Below, piece by piece: positions 7,371-14,244 of a DNA stretch of 16,115 nt; position 1 is the stretch's first letter; every line of letters starts with the position of its first letter. The position numbers and the translations under genes are program-made. The stretch is from the NCBI GenBank assembly GCA_963632245.1, contig CAVGTF010000036.1:1-16115 (forward strand), in the 5' to 3' direction. The notes under the pieces were generated by a model that saw only the letters and a program-made list of their open reading frames with translations, was not told where the DNA came from and searched no databases. Source of the DNA: UBA1724 sp963632245 (GTDB lineage: Bacteria; Verrucomicrobiota; Lentisphaeria; Oligosphaerales; Oligosphaeraceae).

Positions 7371-7400
7371 TTGCAATCCTCGCTGAATCGCTTATTGTAT
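7371..7400 (+). promoter_or_regulatory. Candidate sigma70-type promoter of tRNA-Met
   Basis: TTGCAA (7371-7376) is followed after 16 bp by TATTGT (7393-7398), or after 18 bp by TTGTAT (7395-7400). A start near 7406 would give a short leader of about 15 nt before the tRNA. The position and strand fit the tRNA; the boxes are only moderate matches. Confidence 0.45.
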
Positions 7401-7420
7401 GCCCACTTTACAACAAAGTT

Positions 7421-7496
7421 GCCGGGTTAGCTCAGTTGGTAGAGCAGTGGAATCATAATCCACGTGTCATAGGTCCGAGTCCTATACCCGGTACCA
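7421..7496 (+). tRNA. tRNA-Met(CAT), probably elongator
   Basis: This is a 76-nt cloverleaf with encoded CCA. The acceptor arms GCCGGGT and ACCCGGT pair with a G1-U72 wobble, which argues against initiator tRNA (unpaired position 1-72). The D arm is GCTC/GAGC, the anticodon stem GTGGA/TCCAC encloses ATCATAA (anticodon CAT), and the T stem is ATAGG/CCTAT. It is much less like tRNA-Ile2 than the gene at 930-1005, so elongator Met is the better call, though CAT alone cannot separate the two. The T loop is TCCGAGT, so position 55 is C instead of the near-universal U, the same deviation as in the other tRNA. It is the only plus-strand gene and is closed by its own terminator. Confidence 0.92.
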
Positions 7497-7506
7497 ACTT
7501 CAAAAA

Positions 7507-7542
7507 GGCGCCTCCGCTAAAAAAACGGATGGCGCCTTTTTT
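7507..7542 (+). terminator. Intrinsic terminator after tRNA-Met
   Basis: GGCGCC (7507-7512) pairs with GGCGCC (7531-7536), with an added CCG/CGG pairing inside and an A-rich loop. Six Ts follow (7537-7542). A preceding run of five As (7502-7506) would also pair with the Ts, so a weaker terminator may work on the minus strand too. It begins 10 bp after the tRNA CCA end. Confidence 0.9.
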
Positions 7543-7565
7543 CGTTTCGGTGAAAAAGGAAGAAG

Positions 7566-7766
7566 AAGCGCGCCCATATTGACGCGCAGTACCGCCAGTA
7601 AGCGGAAGGGGTTAGGCAGGGGGGGAATATCCAAAGGACTGGGGGCAAGCCCCCCCGCACCCCCCATTTCCCCATACGCAGGCGGCAAATGCCGCATACC
7701 GTACCGCCGCCTTTAAGCGGCGGAAGAGCGCCTGCGGCACCTTATAAACCTACTACCTACTCCCTA
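7566..7766 (+). repeat. Intergenic repeat mosaic, copy 2a
   Basis: The module order is the same as at 2761-2971: GCGCG/CGCGC arms then P1 (7590-7608, GTACCGCC then GCGGAAG); Q (7629-7665, ATCCAAAGGACTGGGGGC); a GCGGCA/TGCCGC hairpin (7682-7695); P2 (7697-7745, ACCGCCGC/GCGGCGGAAGAGCGC, CACCTTATA); and three heptads (7746-7766, AAACCTA, CTACCTA, CTCCCTA). No gene is seen. Confidence 0.8.
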
Positions 7767-7883
7767 GCAGACGGGGGACTGGGGGCAAGCCCCCCGCACC
7801 CCCCATTCCCCCATACGCAGGCCCAAATGCCGCATACCGTACCGCCGCCTTTAAGCGGCGGAAGAGCACCGCAGGCACCTTAT
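7767..7883 (+). repeat. Intergenic repeat mosaic, copy 2b (Q-P2)
   Basis: A second Q (7772-7804, GGACTGGGGGCAAGCC then CCCCGCACCCCC) and P2 (7835-7883) follow copy 2a directly. The stretch from CCCCATACGCAGG to the P2 arm GCGGCGGAAGAGC is nearly identical to 2a, so this is a recent tandem duplication lacking P1. It leads into the heptads of the ABC-F 3' element. Confidence 0.8.
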
Positions 7884-7936
7884 AAACTAATCACTAACCA
7901 CTAATTTCTAAATACTTACGACGGCGCATCAGCGCC
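7884..7936 (-). repeat. 3'-end composite element, copy 2
   Basis: On the minus strand the hairpin GGCGC/GCGCC (7923-7936, 4-nt loop) begins 2 bp after the ABC-F TGA. It is followed by CGTAAGT and five phased heptads; plus-strand reading 7884-7918 is AAACTAA, TCACTAA, CCACTAA, TTTCTAA, ATACTTA. The AAACTAR-TCACTAR, TTTCTAA and ACTTACG parts are shared with 1239-1273. Here the element lies wholly outside the gene. Confidence 0.8.
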
Positions 7937-7938
7937 AT

Positions 7939-10017
7939 TCACAGGCTCTTCAGCCTTTCCTGGAACTCCTGTTCCAGCTTTTCCAGGGAGGTAGAGGCCT
8001 CTTCCCACTTCCATGTCTTGTCCTCGGACTCCTGGTTGATTTCGGCAAGACGACGATTCAGGGCGGCGAAATCGGTGGAGCCATCAGGCGCGGGGGCATT
8101 AAGCTGCTCATAGATCTGCGCCTGCTCCTCCTCCAACGCGGCGATGCGCTCCTCGCACTCGGCGACCACCTTCTCGTAGGGACGACGCAACTTTCCGAAG
8201 GTCTGACGGAGCTGTGACTCCGCCCGTTTCTGGTCGCGATAATTCTGCTTCGGGGGCGGTGCATCGGGGGTCTTCTTCTGTGTAGCATTCCCCTGTGGTG
8301 TCGTAGCGGCAGGCGGGGTATTCTTCCGGGGCTGCTGTAGCTGTTGCGGCTGTGCAGGAGCGGCTTTCTTGGGAGCGGGCGCGGGCTGGGAAGCGGCCTT
8401 CTCCTCCGCCAGCTTCTGGTGATAGTAGTCATATCCACCGTAGAATTTCCGGACTCGTCCGGGCTCCATGGCGTAGATTGAATTCGCCACGCCGCGAACG
8501 AACTCGATATCGTGGGAAACCAGCGCGATGGTGCCTGGGTATTTTGCCAGGGCGTCCTGAAGTGCCTCGCGCGCATGGATATCCAGGTGCGTGGTGGGCT
8601 CATCCAGCAGCAGGAAATTCAGGGGCCGCAGGAGAAGCCGCGCTAGTCCCAGACGAACCTTCTCGCCACCGGAGAGCACCTGGACCTTCTTGTCCACTGC
8701 CTCGCCGTGGAAGCCGAAAGACCCCATCATGGCGCGAATATCGGCCTCCGAGCGGTCGGAGGCGTAGCTCTTCGCGGTCTCGTAGATGGTGGCATCGGGA
8801 TCCATGGTCTCCGCGTAGTCCTGTGACTGGTAGCCCATAAGCACATTCGTGCCGCAAACCACCTTCCCGTAGCGCGGAGTGAACTTCCCCGCCATGAGCC
8901 GCAACAGCGTGGTCTTTCCCATGCCATTGAGTCCCACAAAAGCCGCGTGCTCGCCGCGCTCCAACCGCAAATCGCAATGGGAAATCACATCGTGGACGCC
9001 ATCGTAGGCGAAGCCCACGTCCTCCAGTCGAAGGACCTCGTCCCCCGAACGCGGCGGCTCCGGCAACCGAATGACGGGTGCGTGGTCCACGATGGACTGC
9101 ACCTCGATCTCCTCCAGCTTGTCCAGCTGCTTCTGGCGGCTCTGCGCCTGCGCGGCCTTGGTGGCCTGGGTGCGGAAGCGGTCGATGAAGCGCTGGAGCT
9201 GCTCCTTCTTGCGATCCAGATTCTGCTTCTGAGCCAGCAGCTGTTCGTGACGGGCGGTGCGGGTCTCGCGGTAGTATGCGTAATTTCCGGGGTAGCGGGT
9301 CACGTGACCGCCCATGACCTCCAGGGTCACATTGGTGAGCGTATTGAGCATATAGCGGTCGTGGGAGACCAGCAGCAGCGTGCCCGAATAGCCCTTCAGG
9401 TAGTCCGAAAGCCACTCCACGGCGGGGACATCCAGGTAATTCGTGGGCTCATCCAGCACCAGCACATCCGTCTGCGCCACCAGAATGCGCGCCAGCTCCG
9501 CGCGGATCTGCCATCCGCCAGAGAAGCTATTGAAGGGATCCTGGAATCGGCTCTCGGGAAAGCCCAGTCCGGAGAGCGTCGCCTCCGCACGGGTGCGCAA
9601 TTCGTATCCCCCCAGGTGTTCGTAGCGGGTCTGCAAGTCCCCCAGCCGATTCAGCAGACGGCTGCTCTCCTCCTCGGACAGATTCTCCTCCGATGCCAAC
9701 CGCGTCTCAATGGCATTCAGATCGCGGCTGATCTCGTGGAGCTCCGGCAGCGCGTCCTCCGTATAGTCCAAAAGCGAGGTCTGGATCGCGTGCGCATTGA
9801 GCTGCTGGCGCACATACCCGATGCGCTGGCTGGAGGGATAGTTGATCTCGCCATGATCCGGCTGCTGATTGCCCGAGAGCATCTCCAACAGCGTGGACTT
9901 TCCGGCGCCATTGGGGCCCACAAAGCCCACGCGCTCGCCATCGTGAATCGCGAAATTCGCCTCGCTGATCACGACCTGGCGACCAAAATTCTTGCTGACA
10001 TTTACGAATTGTATCAT
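7939..10017 (-). CDS. ABC-F family ATPase (ribosome-associated, YheS/Uup-like)
   Basis: This 692-residue soluble protein has two ABC ATPase domains and no membrane segment, the ABC-F design that acts on ribosomes, often at the E site. Domain 1 has Walker A GPNGAGKS (34-41), signature FSGGW (165-169) and LVLDEPTNYLD (186-196). The interdomain linker at about 255-305 is helical and rich in Lys/Gln (RFRTQATKAAQAQSRQKQ), as in YheS-like members. Domain 2 has GLNGMGKT (362-369), LSGGEK (448-453) and LLLDEPTTHLD (469-479). A Pro/Ala/Gln-rich stretch (about 541-592) leads to a C-terminal coiled coil (595-692), as in Uup and YheS. All catalytic motifs look intact. Its ATG overlaps the ybaK stop (ATGA), so translation is probably coupled. 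Resistance-type function cannot be excluded, but a housekeeping translation factor is more likely. Confidence 0.93.
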   Translation of the reverse strand: MIQFVNVSKNFGRQVVISEANFAIHDGERVGFVGPNGAGKSTLLEMLSGNQQPDHGEINYPSSQRIGYVRQQLNAHAIQTSLLDYTEDALPELHEISRDLNAIETRLASEENLSEEESSRLLNRLGDLQTRYEHLGGYELRTRAEATLSGLGFPESRFQDPFNSFSGGWQIRAELARILVAQTDVLVLDEPTNYLDVPAVEWLSDYLKGYSGTLLLVSHDRYMLNTLTNVTLEVMGGHVTRYPGNYAYYRETRTARHEQLLAQKQNLDRKKEQLQRFIDRFRTQATKAAQAQSRQKQLDKLEEIEVQSIVDHAPVIRLPEPPRSGDEVLRLEDVGFAYDGVHDVISHCDLRLERGEHAAFVGLNGMGKTTLLRLMAGKFTPRYGKVVCGTNVLMGYQSQDYAETMDPDATIYETAKSYASDRSEADIRAMMGSFGFHGEAVDKKVQVLSGGEKVRLGLARLLLRPLNFLLLDEPTTHLDIHAREALQDALAKYPGTIALVSHDIEFVRGVANSIYAMEPGRVRKFYGGYDYYHQKLAEEKAASQPAPAPKKAAPAQPQQLQQPRKNTPPAATTPQGNATQKKTPDAPPPKQNYRDQKRAESQLRQTFGKLRRPYEKVVAECEERIAALEEEQAQIYEQLNAPAPDGSTDFAALNRRLAEINQESEDKTWKWEEASTSLEKLEQEFQERLKSL

Positions 10018-10499
10018 TTCGTCAAATCCGCATATTCCGCATTCACGAACTTCCGGAGGTCCTCCGGCGACAGCTCCACATTCAGGCCCGTATGGCCGCC
10101 GGAAACGAAGATCCGGTCGAAGAGCTGCGCCGTCTCGTCAATGTAGGTAGGGAAGAGCTTCTTTTGTCCGATGGGAGAGCATCCGCCATGGACATATCCC
10201 GTCAGGGGCAGCAGCTCCTTCTGCGGGAGCATCTCCACGTATTTCTGTCCACACGCCTTCGCCGCCTTCTTCAAATCCAACTCCCCCGTGGCCGGCACCA
10301 CAAAGACGAAGTACGTCCGCGCCACCGCACCCGTGGTCACCAGAGTCTTGAAGACCTGGTCCGGCAACGCCCCCACACGCTCGGCACACGTCCGCGCATC
10401 CAACTTGCCGTCAGAGACATCGAACTCGTGCCACGCAAACGCAATCCCCGCATTCTCCAACAAGCGAAGAACATTGGTTTTGATAGTGGGAGCTGGCAT
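10014..10499 (-). CDS. ybaK: Cys-tRNA(Pro) deacylase, YbaK type
   Basis: This 161-residue cytoplasmic editing enzyme removes cysteine wrongly attached to tRNA-Pro. The catalytic lysine sits in VFKTL (Lys51, equivalent to Lys46 of E. coli as I recall it). GGCSPIGQ (105-112) and VSGGHTGLNVELSPEDL (132-148) are typical of the YbaK branch, as opposed to ProX or the ProRS INS domain. The length matches the family. The frame is open to 10568, but that upstream part lies in repeat sequence, and MPAPTIKTN is the normal N-terminus. No Shine-Dalgarno is visible before it. The gene precedes the ABC-F ATPase and overlaps it by 4 bases, giving a two-gene translation-quality unit. Confidence 0.92.
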   Translation of the reverse strand: MPAPTIKTNVLRLLENAGIAFAWHEFDVSDGKLDARTCAERVGALPDQVFKTLVTTGAVARTYFVFVVPATGELDLKKAAKACGQKYVEMLPQKELLPLTGYVHGGCSPIGQKKLFPTYIDETAQLFDRIFVSGGHTGLNVELSPEDLRKFVNAEYADLTK

Positions 10500-10513
10500 A
10501 GTAAAAAAGGAAG

Positions 10514-10660
10514 GTATCGCCGGTAGGCGGAAGAAATTAAGCGGAGCTATCCAAAGGACTGGGGGCAAGCCCCCCGCACCCCCTTAAGCCCTTACACAGA
10601 CCCAGAGGCCGGTACCGGCACCGCGGCTCCCGCGGCGGAACAGCGCCTGCGGTACCTTGC
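10514..10660 (+). repeat. Intergenic repeat mosaic, copy 3
   Basis: The modules in the usual order are P1 (10514-10532, ATCGCCGGTAGGCGGAAG), Q (10549-10583, ATCCAAAGGACTGGGGGC then GCCCCCC and GCACCCCC), and a diverged P2 (10611-10660, GGTACCGGCACCGCGG then GCGGAACAGCGCC and TACCTT). It fills the spacer between the ybaK start and the murE 3' end and leads into the heptads at 10661. Confidence 0.8.
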
Positions 10661-10719
10661 AAACTAGCCGCTAGCCGCTAATTGCTAACTACTTACGCTT
10701 TGCGGCACGTGTGCCGCAA
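10661..10719 (-). repeat. 3'-end composite element, copy 3
   Basis: On the minus strand the perfect palindrome TTGCGGCAC/GTGCCGCAA (10700-10719) is followed by AGCGTAAGT and five heptads. Plus-strand 10661-10695 reads AAACTAG, CCGCTAG, CCGCTAA, TTGCTAA, CTACTTA. The phase and many bases match the copies at 1239 and 7884. The hairpin encodes the final residues of MurE (about HTCRK) and the TAA stop is in the first heptad. Confidence 0.8.
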
Positions 10720-12168
10720 GACGTCCCAGTCCGAGAAGGGGTGTTTCACGTGGTTGATTTCCTGGTAGTCCTCGTGTCCTTTTCCAGCGATGAGGAGCCA
10801 GTCGTTTGGGGCGCAGGAGGCCACGGCGTCGTGGATTGCGCGAGCGCGGTCGGCCTGTCGGTGGTATGGGATGGTTGATGGGATTCCGGCAGCGATTTCA
10901 TCCAGGATGGCCTCGGGGTCCTCGGTGCGGGGATTATCGCTGGTAATCCAGAGGAAGTCGGCGCATTCTGCGGCGGTCGCGGCCATCATGGGGCGCTTTC
11001 CACGATCACGGTCGCCGCCGCAGCCAAAGAGGATCCCCAACCGACCGGGACACTCCGGGCGCAACGCCAGAAGCGCGCAGCGGATCTCCTCGGGGGTATG
11101 TGCGTAGTCCACGAAAGCGACGGCGCCATTTGGGCAGACGAACCGCTGGAGTCGTCCGGGCGCGCCATGGGTCTTCGACAGCGTCTCCCGAATGACCGCC
11201 TCGGACACGCCCAGTCCGCGTGCCAGCAATCCGGCGCAACGGGCATTCTGTCGATTGAAGGCACCCGGAAGGGGGCATTCCCACTGCGGTTCGGAATCCT
11301 GGCGGAATCCCAGAATCCGTGGACGCCGCTCCTCTGGCAGAGCGGAGAGCTCCTGTGCCAGCGTAGCCACCGCGGGGTCATCCAGATTCAGGACTGCGGG
11401 AGCGCCGGGCAGCAGGAGCTGATGGAAGAGGATGGTCTTCGCCTTCCAGTATTCCTCCATAGTGCCGTGGTAGTCCAGATGATCCCGGGAGAAATTGGTG
11501 AAAGCGGCGGCGGCAAAGCATGCAGTGCCGGTGCGCTCCTGGTGAAGCGCGGCGCTGGAACACTCCATGACCACGGTAGAGACGCCATTGTCGCGCATTT
11601 GAAGAAAGAGCTCCTGGAGGAGGAAGGGCGTGGGGGTCGTGCGATCAGCAGGCAGCTCCTTTCCGCCGCCCACATCATAGACCACGGTGCCGATCATCCC
11701 CACCGATTCCCCGGCGGCACGCAGGATCTCCCGCAGCAAGAAGGCGGTGGTGGTCTTTCCGGCAGTGCCCGTGATCCCCACCAGCCGCAGCCCCTTCGCG
11801 GGGTAGTCCGCGAAGGCCTCCGCAATCCGCGAGACCGCCGCATACCCCGTCCCAGGACGAATCGCAATCACCGGCACCCCACACGACAGCCCCGGACGAT
11901 CCGACAACACCGCCGCCGCACCCCTCGCCAATGCCTGGGGCACGAAGTCATTGCCGTCCGTAACACCGCCTTTGATCGCACAAAAAAGCACGCCCGAACG
12001 CGCCTGGCGGGAATCCCCACAGGCGCCCGAGAGCGCCGGGAGCGCCTCGCACTGCGCAAGGCTCATGCCACCGGGCAGCTGCAGGGTAGCGCCGAAGGGC
12101 GCCAGGAGAGCGCAGAGCTCCCCCAAGGTCCAACTCCGACGATCCAGAATGCCGCCCGATCCCGCCAT
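10693..12168 (-). CDS. murE: UDP-MurNAc-tripeptide ligase (meso-DAP adding)
   Basis: MurE adds the third amino acid to UDP-MurNAc-L-Ala-D-Glu in the cytoplasm. Visible in its 491 residues: the N-terminal UDP-binding domain (DSRQARSGVLFCAIKG, 52-67); P-loop GTAGKTTT (134-141); a TTPTPF segment (177-182); the lysine expected to be carbamylated in YWKAK (Lys244); FGCGGDRDRGKRP (381-393); DNPR (411-414), which marks meso-diaminopimelate specificity; and GKGHE (462-466). Two deviations: SSAAL (204-208) replaces the usual SSHAL, and the segment between NLDDP (261) and LPGAFN (300) seems about 25-30 residues short, lacking the usual strand pair. A GGGAG Shine-Dalgarno lies 9 nt before the ATG. It follows the DEAD-box gene by 24 bp and is probably co-transcribed. 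The C-terminal codons lie in a repeated hairpin. Confidence 0.95.
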   Translation of the reverse strand: MAGSGGILDRRSWTLGELCALLAPFGATLQLPGGMSLAQCEALPALSGACGDSRQARSGVLFCAIKGGVTDGNDFVPQALARGAAAVLSDRPGLSCGVPVIAIRPGTGYAAVSRIAEAFADYPAKGLRLVGITGTAGKTTTAFLLREILRAAGESVGMIGTVVYDVGGGKELPADRTTPTPFLLQELFLQMRDNGVSTVVMECSSAALHQERTGTACFAAAAFTNFSRDHLDYHGTMEEYWKAKTILFHQLLLPGAPAVLNLDDPAVATLAQELSALPEERRPRILGFRQDSEPQWECPLPGAFNRQNARCAGLLARGLGVSEAVIRETLSKTHGAPGRLQRFVCPNGAVAFVDYAHTPEEIRCALLALRPECPGRLGILFGCGGDRDRGKRPMMAATAAECADFLWITSDNPRTEDPEAILDEIAAGIPSTIPYHRQADRARAIHDAVASCAPNDWLLIAGKGHEDYQEINHVKHPFSDWDVLRHTCRKA

Positions 12169-12192
12169 AGAAAAGTGCTCCCGGCTACGACC

Positions 12193-14064
12193 CTACTTCT
12201 CCGGCATCGGATTGCCGAATTTCAGCGCGCGGCGCTGCTTCCGGTTCAGCTTGGGAGTGCCATCCGGATTCAATAACACCGGCTTCTGCGCCGCAGGACG
12301 CTCGCCACGCGCCTCCGCCTTCTCACGCTTCTTGCGCTTCTGTTCACGGAATTTGTTCTCACCACCCTCGTAGTCCTCGTGACGGCGCTTCGAATGCTCA
12401 AACTCCCGATCCTCGTAGCGGCGCTTCTTCGCGGGACGCTCGAAGGACTCCTCGTTGCCGCGATCCTCGCGTACGCCCTCGGCACCTTTCTTGTGGGAAC
12501 CGCCCTCCTTCTTCTTGCGAGGAGGACGGGTAGCCCCCTCGCCACCCTCGCCGCCACCCTCGCCGCCACGCTCCTCCTGGAAGAGCGCGCGCTGCGCAAA
12601 ACGGCTGCGGTTGCGATAGGCGCGGGCAGTGAGCTTCTCCAGCTTTTCGGGAGAGACGCCGATGTGCTCGGGACCCTGGTCGGCGGTGAGCGCCAGCTGC
12701 CGGGAGACCATCTTCGTGAAGAGCACCGCGGGATCCTGGTCCTGGCTGGCGATCATCTCCTGGATCTTCCCGAAGAGCTTCACATCCAGATTGGCGGCAA
12801 AGAGCGACGCCAGCAGTCGTTCCAGACGCTGGGAGTTCACCTGGTCCCGCGTGGGAATCTGTCCCAGAGAGAGCTTCGCGCCCACCGAACGGCGGATGCC
12901 CTCCAGCTGACGCAACTCCCGCGGAGTCACCAGCGTGATCGCTTTGCCCGTCTTGCCCGCGCGGCCCGTCCGGCCAATGCGGTGTACATAGGCGCGGCTG
13001 TCGAAGGGCAGGTGGTAGTTGAAGACATGGGAGACATTGTCCACATCGATGCCGCGCGCCGCTACATCGGTGGCCACCAGGATATCGAAGTCGCCCCGGC
13101 GGAAGGCCGCCATGACGCGCCCGCGCGCCGCCTGCTCCATGTCGCCATGGAGGCAATTCACATTGTAGCCGCGGCCGCCTAACAGGATATTCAGGGAGTC
13201 CGTCTCCTCACGAGTGCGGCAGAAAATAATGGCCTTGGTGACCTCCTCGGACTCGATCAGACGCACCACGGCGTTGGTGCGCTCGTATTCCTCGATGATG
13301 AAGTAGTGCTGCTCGATGTCGTTATTGGCGCCCTGGGGGGTCTCGGTCTCCAGCATGAGGGGATCGTGGAGGATGTCCCGCGCCAGCGCCTCCACCTGCT
13401 TGGGCATGGTGGCGGAAAAGAGCATGGTCTGGTGGGGGCCCGGGAACTGCTGGAAGATCCGCTTCACGTCGTCAATGAAGCCCATGTCCAGCATCTCGTC
13501 CGCTTCGTCCACCACGATGACCGCGGGATTCACGCCCTCGAAATGGCCGGATTCCATGAGGTCGATGAGGCGGCCGGGGGTCGCCACCAGGATATTCACG
13601 CCACGCGCCAGGAGCTCCTCCTGACGACGGTAGGACTGTCCGCCCGTGAACGCGGCGGGCTTCAGCCCCGTGAAGTGTCCCAACCGATAGAGCTCACTGG
13701 AGATCTGCGCAGCCAACTCACGGGTGGGAGTGAGCACCAGCATCTGCAGACCCTCCAGGTCCTTGATGCGCTCCATGGAGGGCAGGCCAAAGGCGGTGGT
13801 CTTGCCCGTGCCAGTCAATGCCTGACCCAACAAATCACGGCCCTTCAACGCCTCAGGAATCGCCGCCTTCTGAATCGGAGTGGGCTCACAAAAGCCCGCC
13901 TCCCGAATGCCCGCCATCAATTCCTCACAGAGCCCAAAGCCCACAAAGCCCGCACCAGGCTCCAAAACCGGGGCGTCAGCGGCTGCCACATCAGGCTGCT
14001 CCACAGACGCAGCCTCCACGGACTCCAACTTCTCCACCCCCTCGTCACTCATACGCTCGTCCAT
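12193..14064 (-). CDS. DEAD-box RNA helicase (DeaD/CsdA-like)
   Basis: This 623-residue ATP-dependent RNA unwinding enzyme probably serves ribosome assembly or RNA decay. Motifs in order: Q motif (GFCEPTPIQ, 57-65), motif I TGTGKT (84-89), Ia PTRELA (113-118), Ib TPGR (162-165), II DEAD (186-189), III SAT (217-219), IV AIIFCRT (278-284), V ATDVAARGID (331-340) and VI HRIGRTGR (361-368). Residues 380-490 form a DeaD-type accessory region. From about 498 to 610 the tail is low-complexity (Gly/Glu, then Arg/Lys/Glu), typical of RNA-binding tails, and ends NRKQRRALKFG. Before the helicase core lies an acidic stretch of about 40 residues. The start at 14064 has GAGG 8 nt upstream. A terminator-like hairpin lies 58-80 bp before the start, so its leader may be regulated. 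It is the first gene of a unit with murE. Confidence 0.95.
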   Translation of the reverse strand: MDERMSDEGVEKLESVEAASVEQPDVAAADAPVLEPGAGFVGFGLCEELMAGIREAGFCEPTPIQKAAIPEALKGRDLLGQALTGTGKTTAFGLPSMERIKDLEGLQMLVLTPTRELAAQISSELYRLGHFTGLKPAAFTGGQSYRRQEELLARGVNILVATPGRLIDLMESGHFEGVNPAVIVVDEADEMLDMGFIDDVKRIFQQFPGPHQTMLFSATMPKQVEALARDILHDPLMLETETPQGANNDIEQHYFIIEEYERTNAVVRLIESEEVTKAIIFCRTREETDSLNILLGGRGYNVNCLHGDMEQAARGRVMAAFRRGDFDILVATDVAARGIDVDNVSHVFNYHLPFDSRAYVHRIGRTGRAGKTGKAITLVTPRELRQLEGIRRSVGAKLSLGQIPTRDQVNSQRLERLLASLFAANLDVKLFGKIQEMIASQDQDPAVLFTKMVSRQLALTADQGPEHIGVSPEKLEKLTARAYRNRSRFAQRALFQEERGGEGGGEGGEGATRPPRKKKEGGSHKKGAEGVREDRGNEESFERPAKKRRYEDREFEHSKRRHEDYEGGENKFREQKRKKREKAEARGERPAAQKPVLLNPDGTPKLNRKQRRALKFGNPMPEK

Positions 14065-14121
14065 AAAAAAATCCTCAAGACTCCACGAAAATCAAAATCC
14101 AAAACTACGACCCATACCTCG

Positions 14122-14144
14122 AAAAAAGCGGCGACTCTCGCCGC
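14122..14144 (-). terminator. Intrinsic-terminator hairpin before the DEAD-box gene
   Basis: On the minus strand GCGGCGA and TCGCCGC (14144-14128) pair around GAG and are followed by six Ts (14127-14122). It lies 100 bp after the EIIA stop and 57 bp before the helicase ATG. It may end the metallophosphatase-EIIA transcript. If instead the helicase promoter lies upstream of it (a TATAGT box sits at 14168-14163), it would be a leader attenuator. Both readings are open. Confidence 0.75.
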
Positions 14145-14162
14145 AGGACGGGTGGAGCGGGT

Positions 14163-14168
14163 ACTATA
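14163..14168 (-). promoter_or_regulatory. Possible -10 box (TATAGT) for the DEAD-box gene
   Basis: TATAGT on the minus strand is the best -10-like hexamer in the 180-bp spacer. The nearest -35-like element is TTGTCA, 21 bp away, which is too far for a standard promoter. A start here would transcribe through the hairpin at 14144-14122. Weak evidence. Confidence 0.2.
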
Positions 14169-14244
14169 ACTCACTCCCACTAAACCCTCTGACAAACAAT
14201 TGACATTTTCGGACAGCACACGACACTTTTGCCGCCGTTGTTGA

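Noticed and set aside
7421..7496. Initiator tRNA-fMet
   Set aside because: Positions 1 and 72 form a G-U pair rather than the unpaired C-A typical of bacterial initiators, and the anticodon stem lacks the three G-C pairs.
8947..10146. A 399-codon plus-strand open frame opposite the ABC-F and ybaK genes
   Set aside because: It is antisense to two well-supported genes, spans their junction and has no motif; leucine/glutamine/arginine-rich shadow.
11098..12276. A 392-codon plus-strand open frame opposite murE
   Set aside because: Antisense shadow of a confident enzyme gene, low-complexity and without motifs.
14200..14228. TTGACA at 14200 as a plus-strand promoter
   Set aside because: The -10 at the right distance is a poor ACACTT, and no plus-strand gene follows; it would only give antisense to the EIIA gene.
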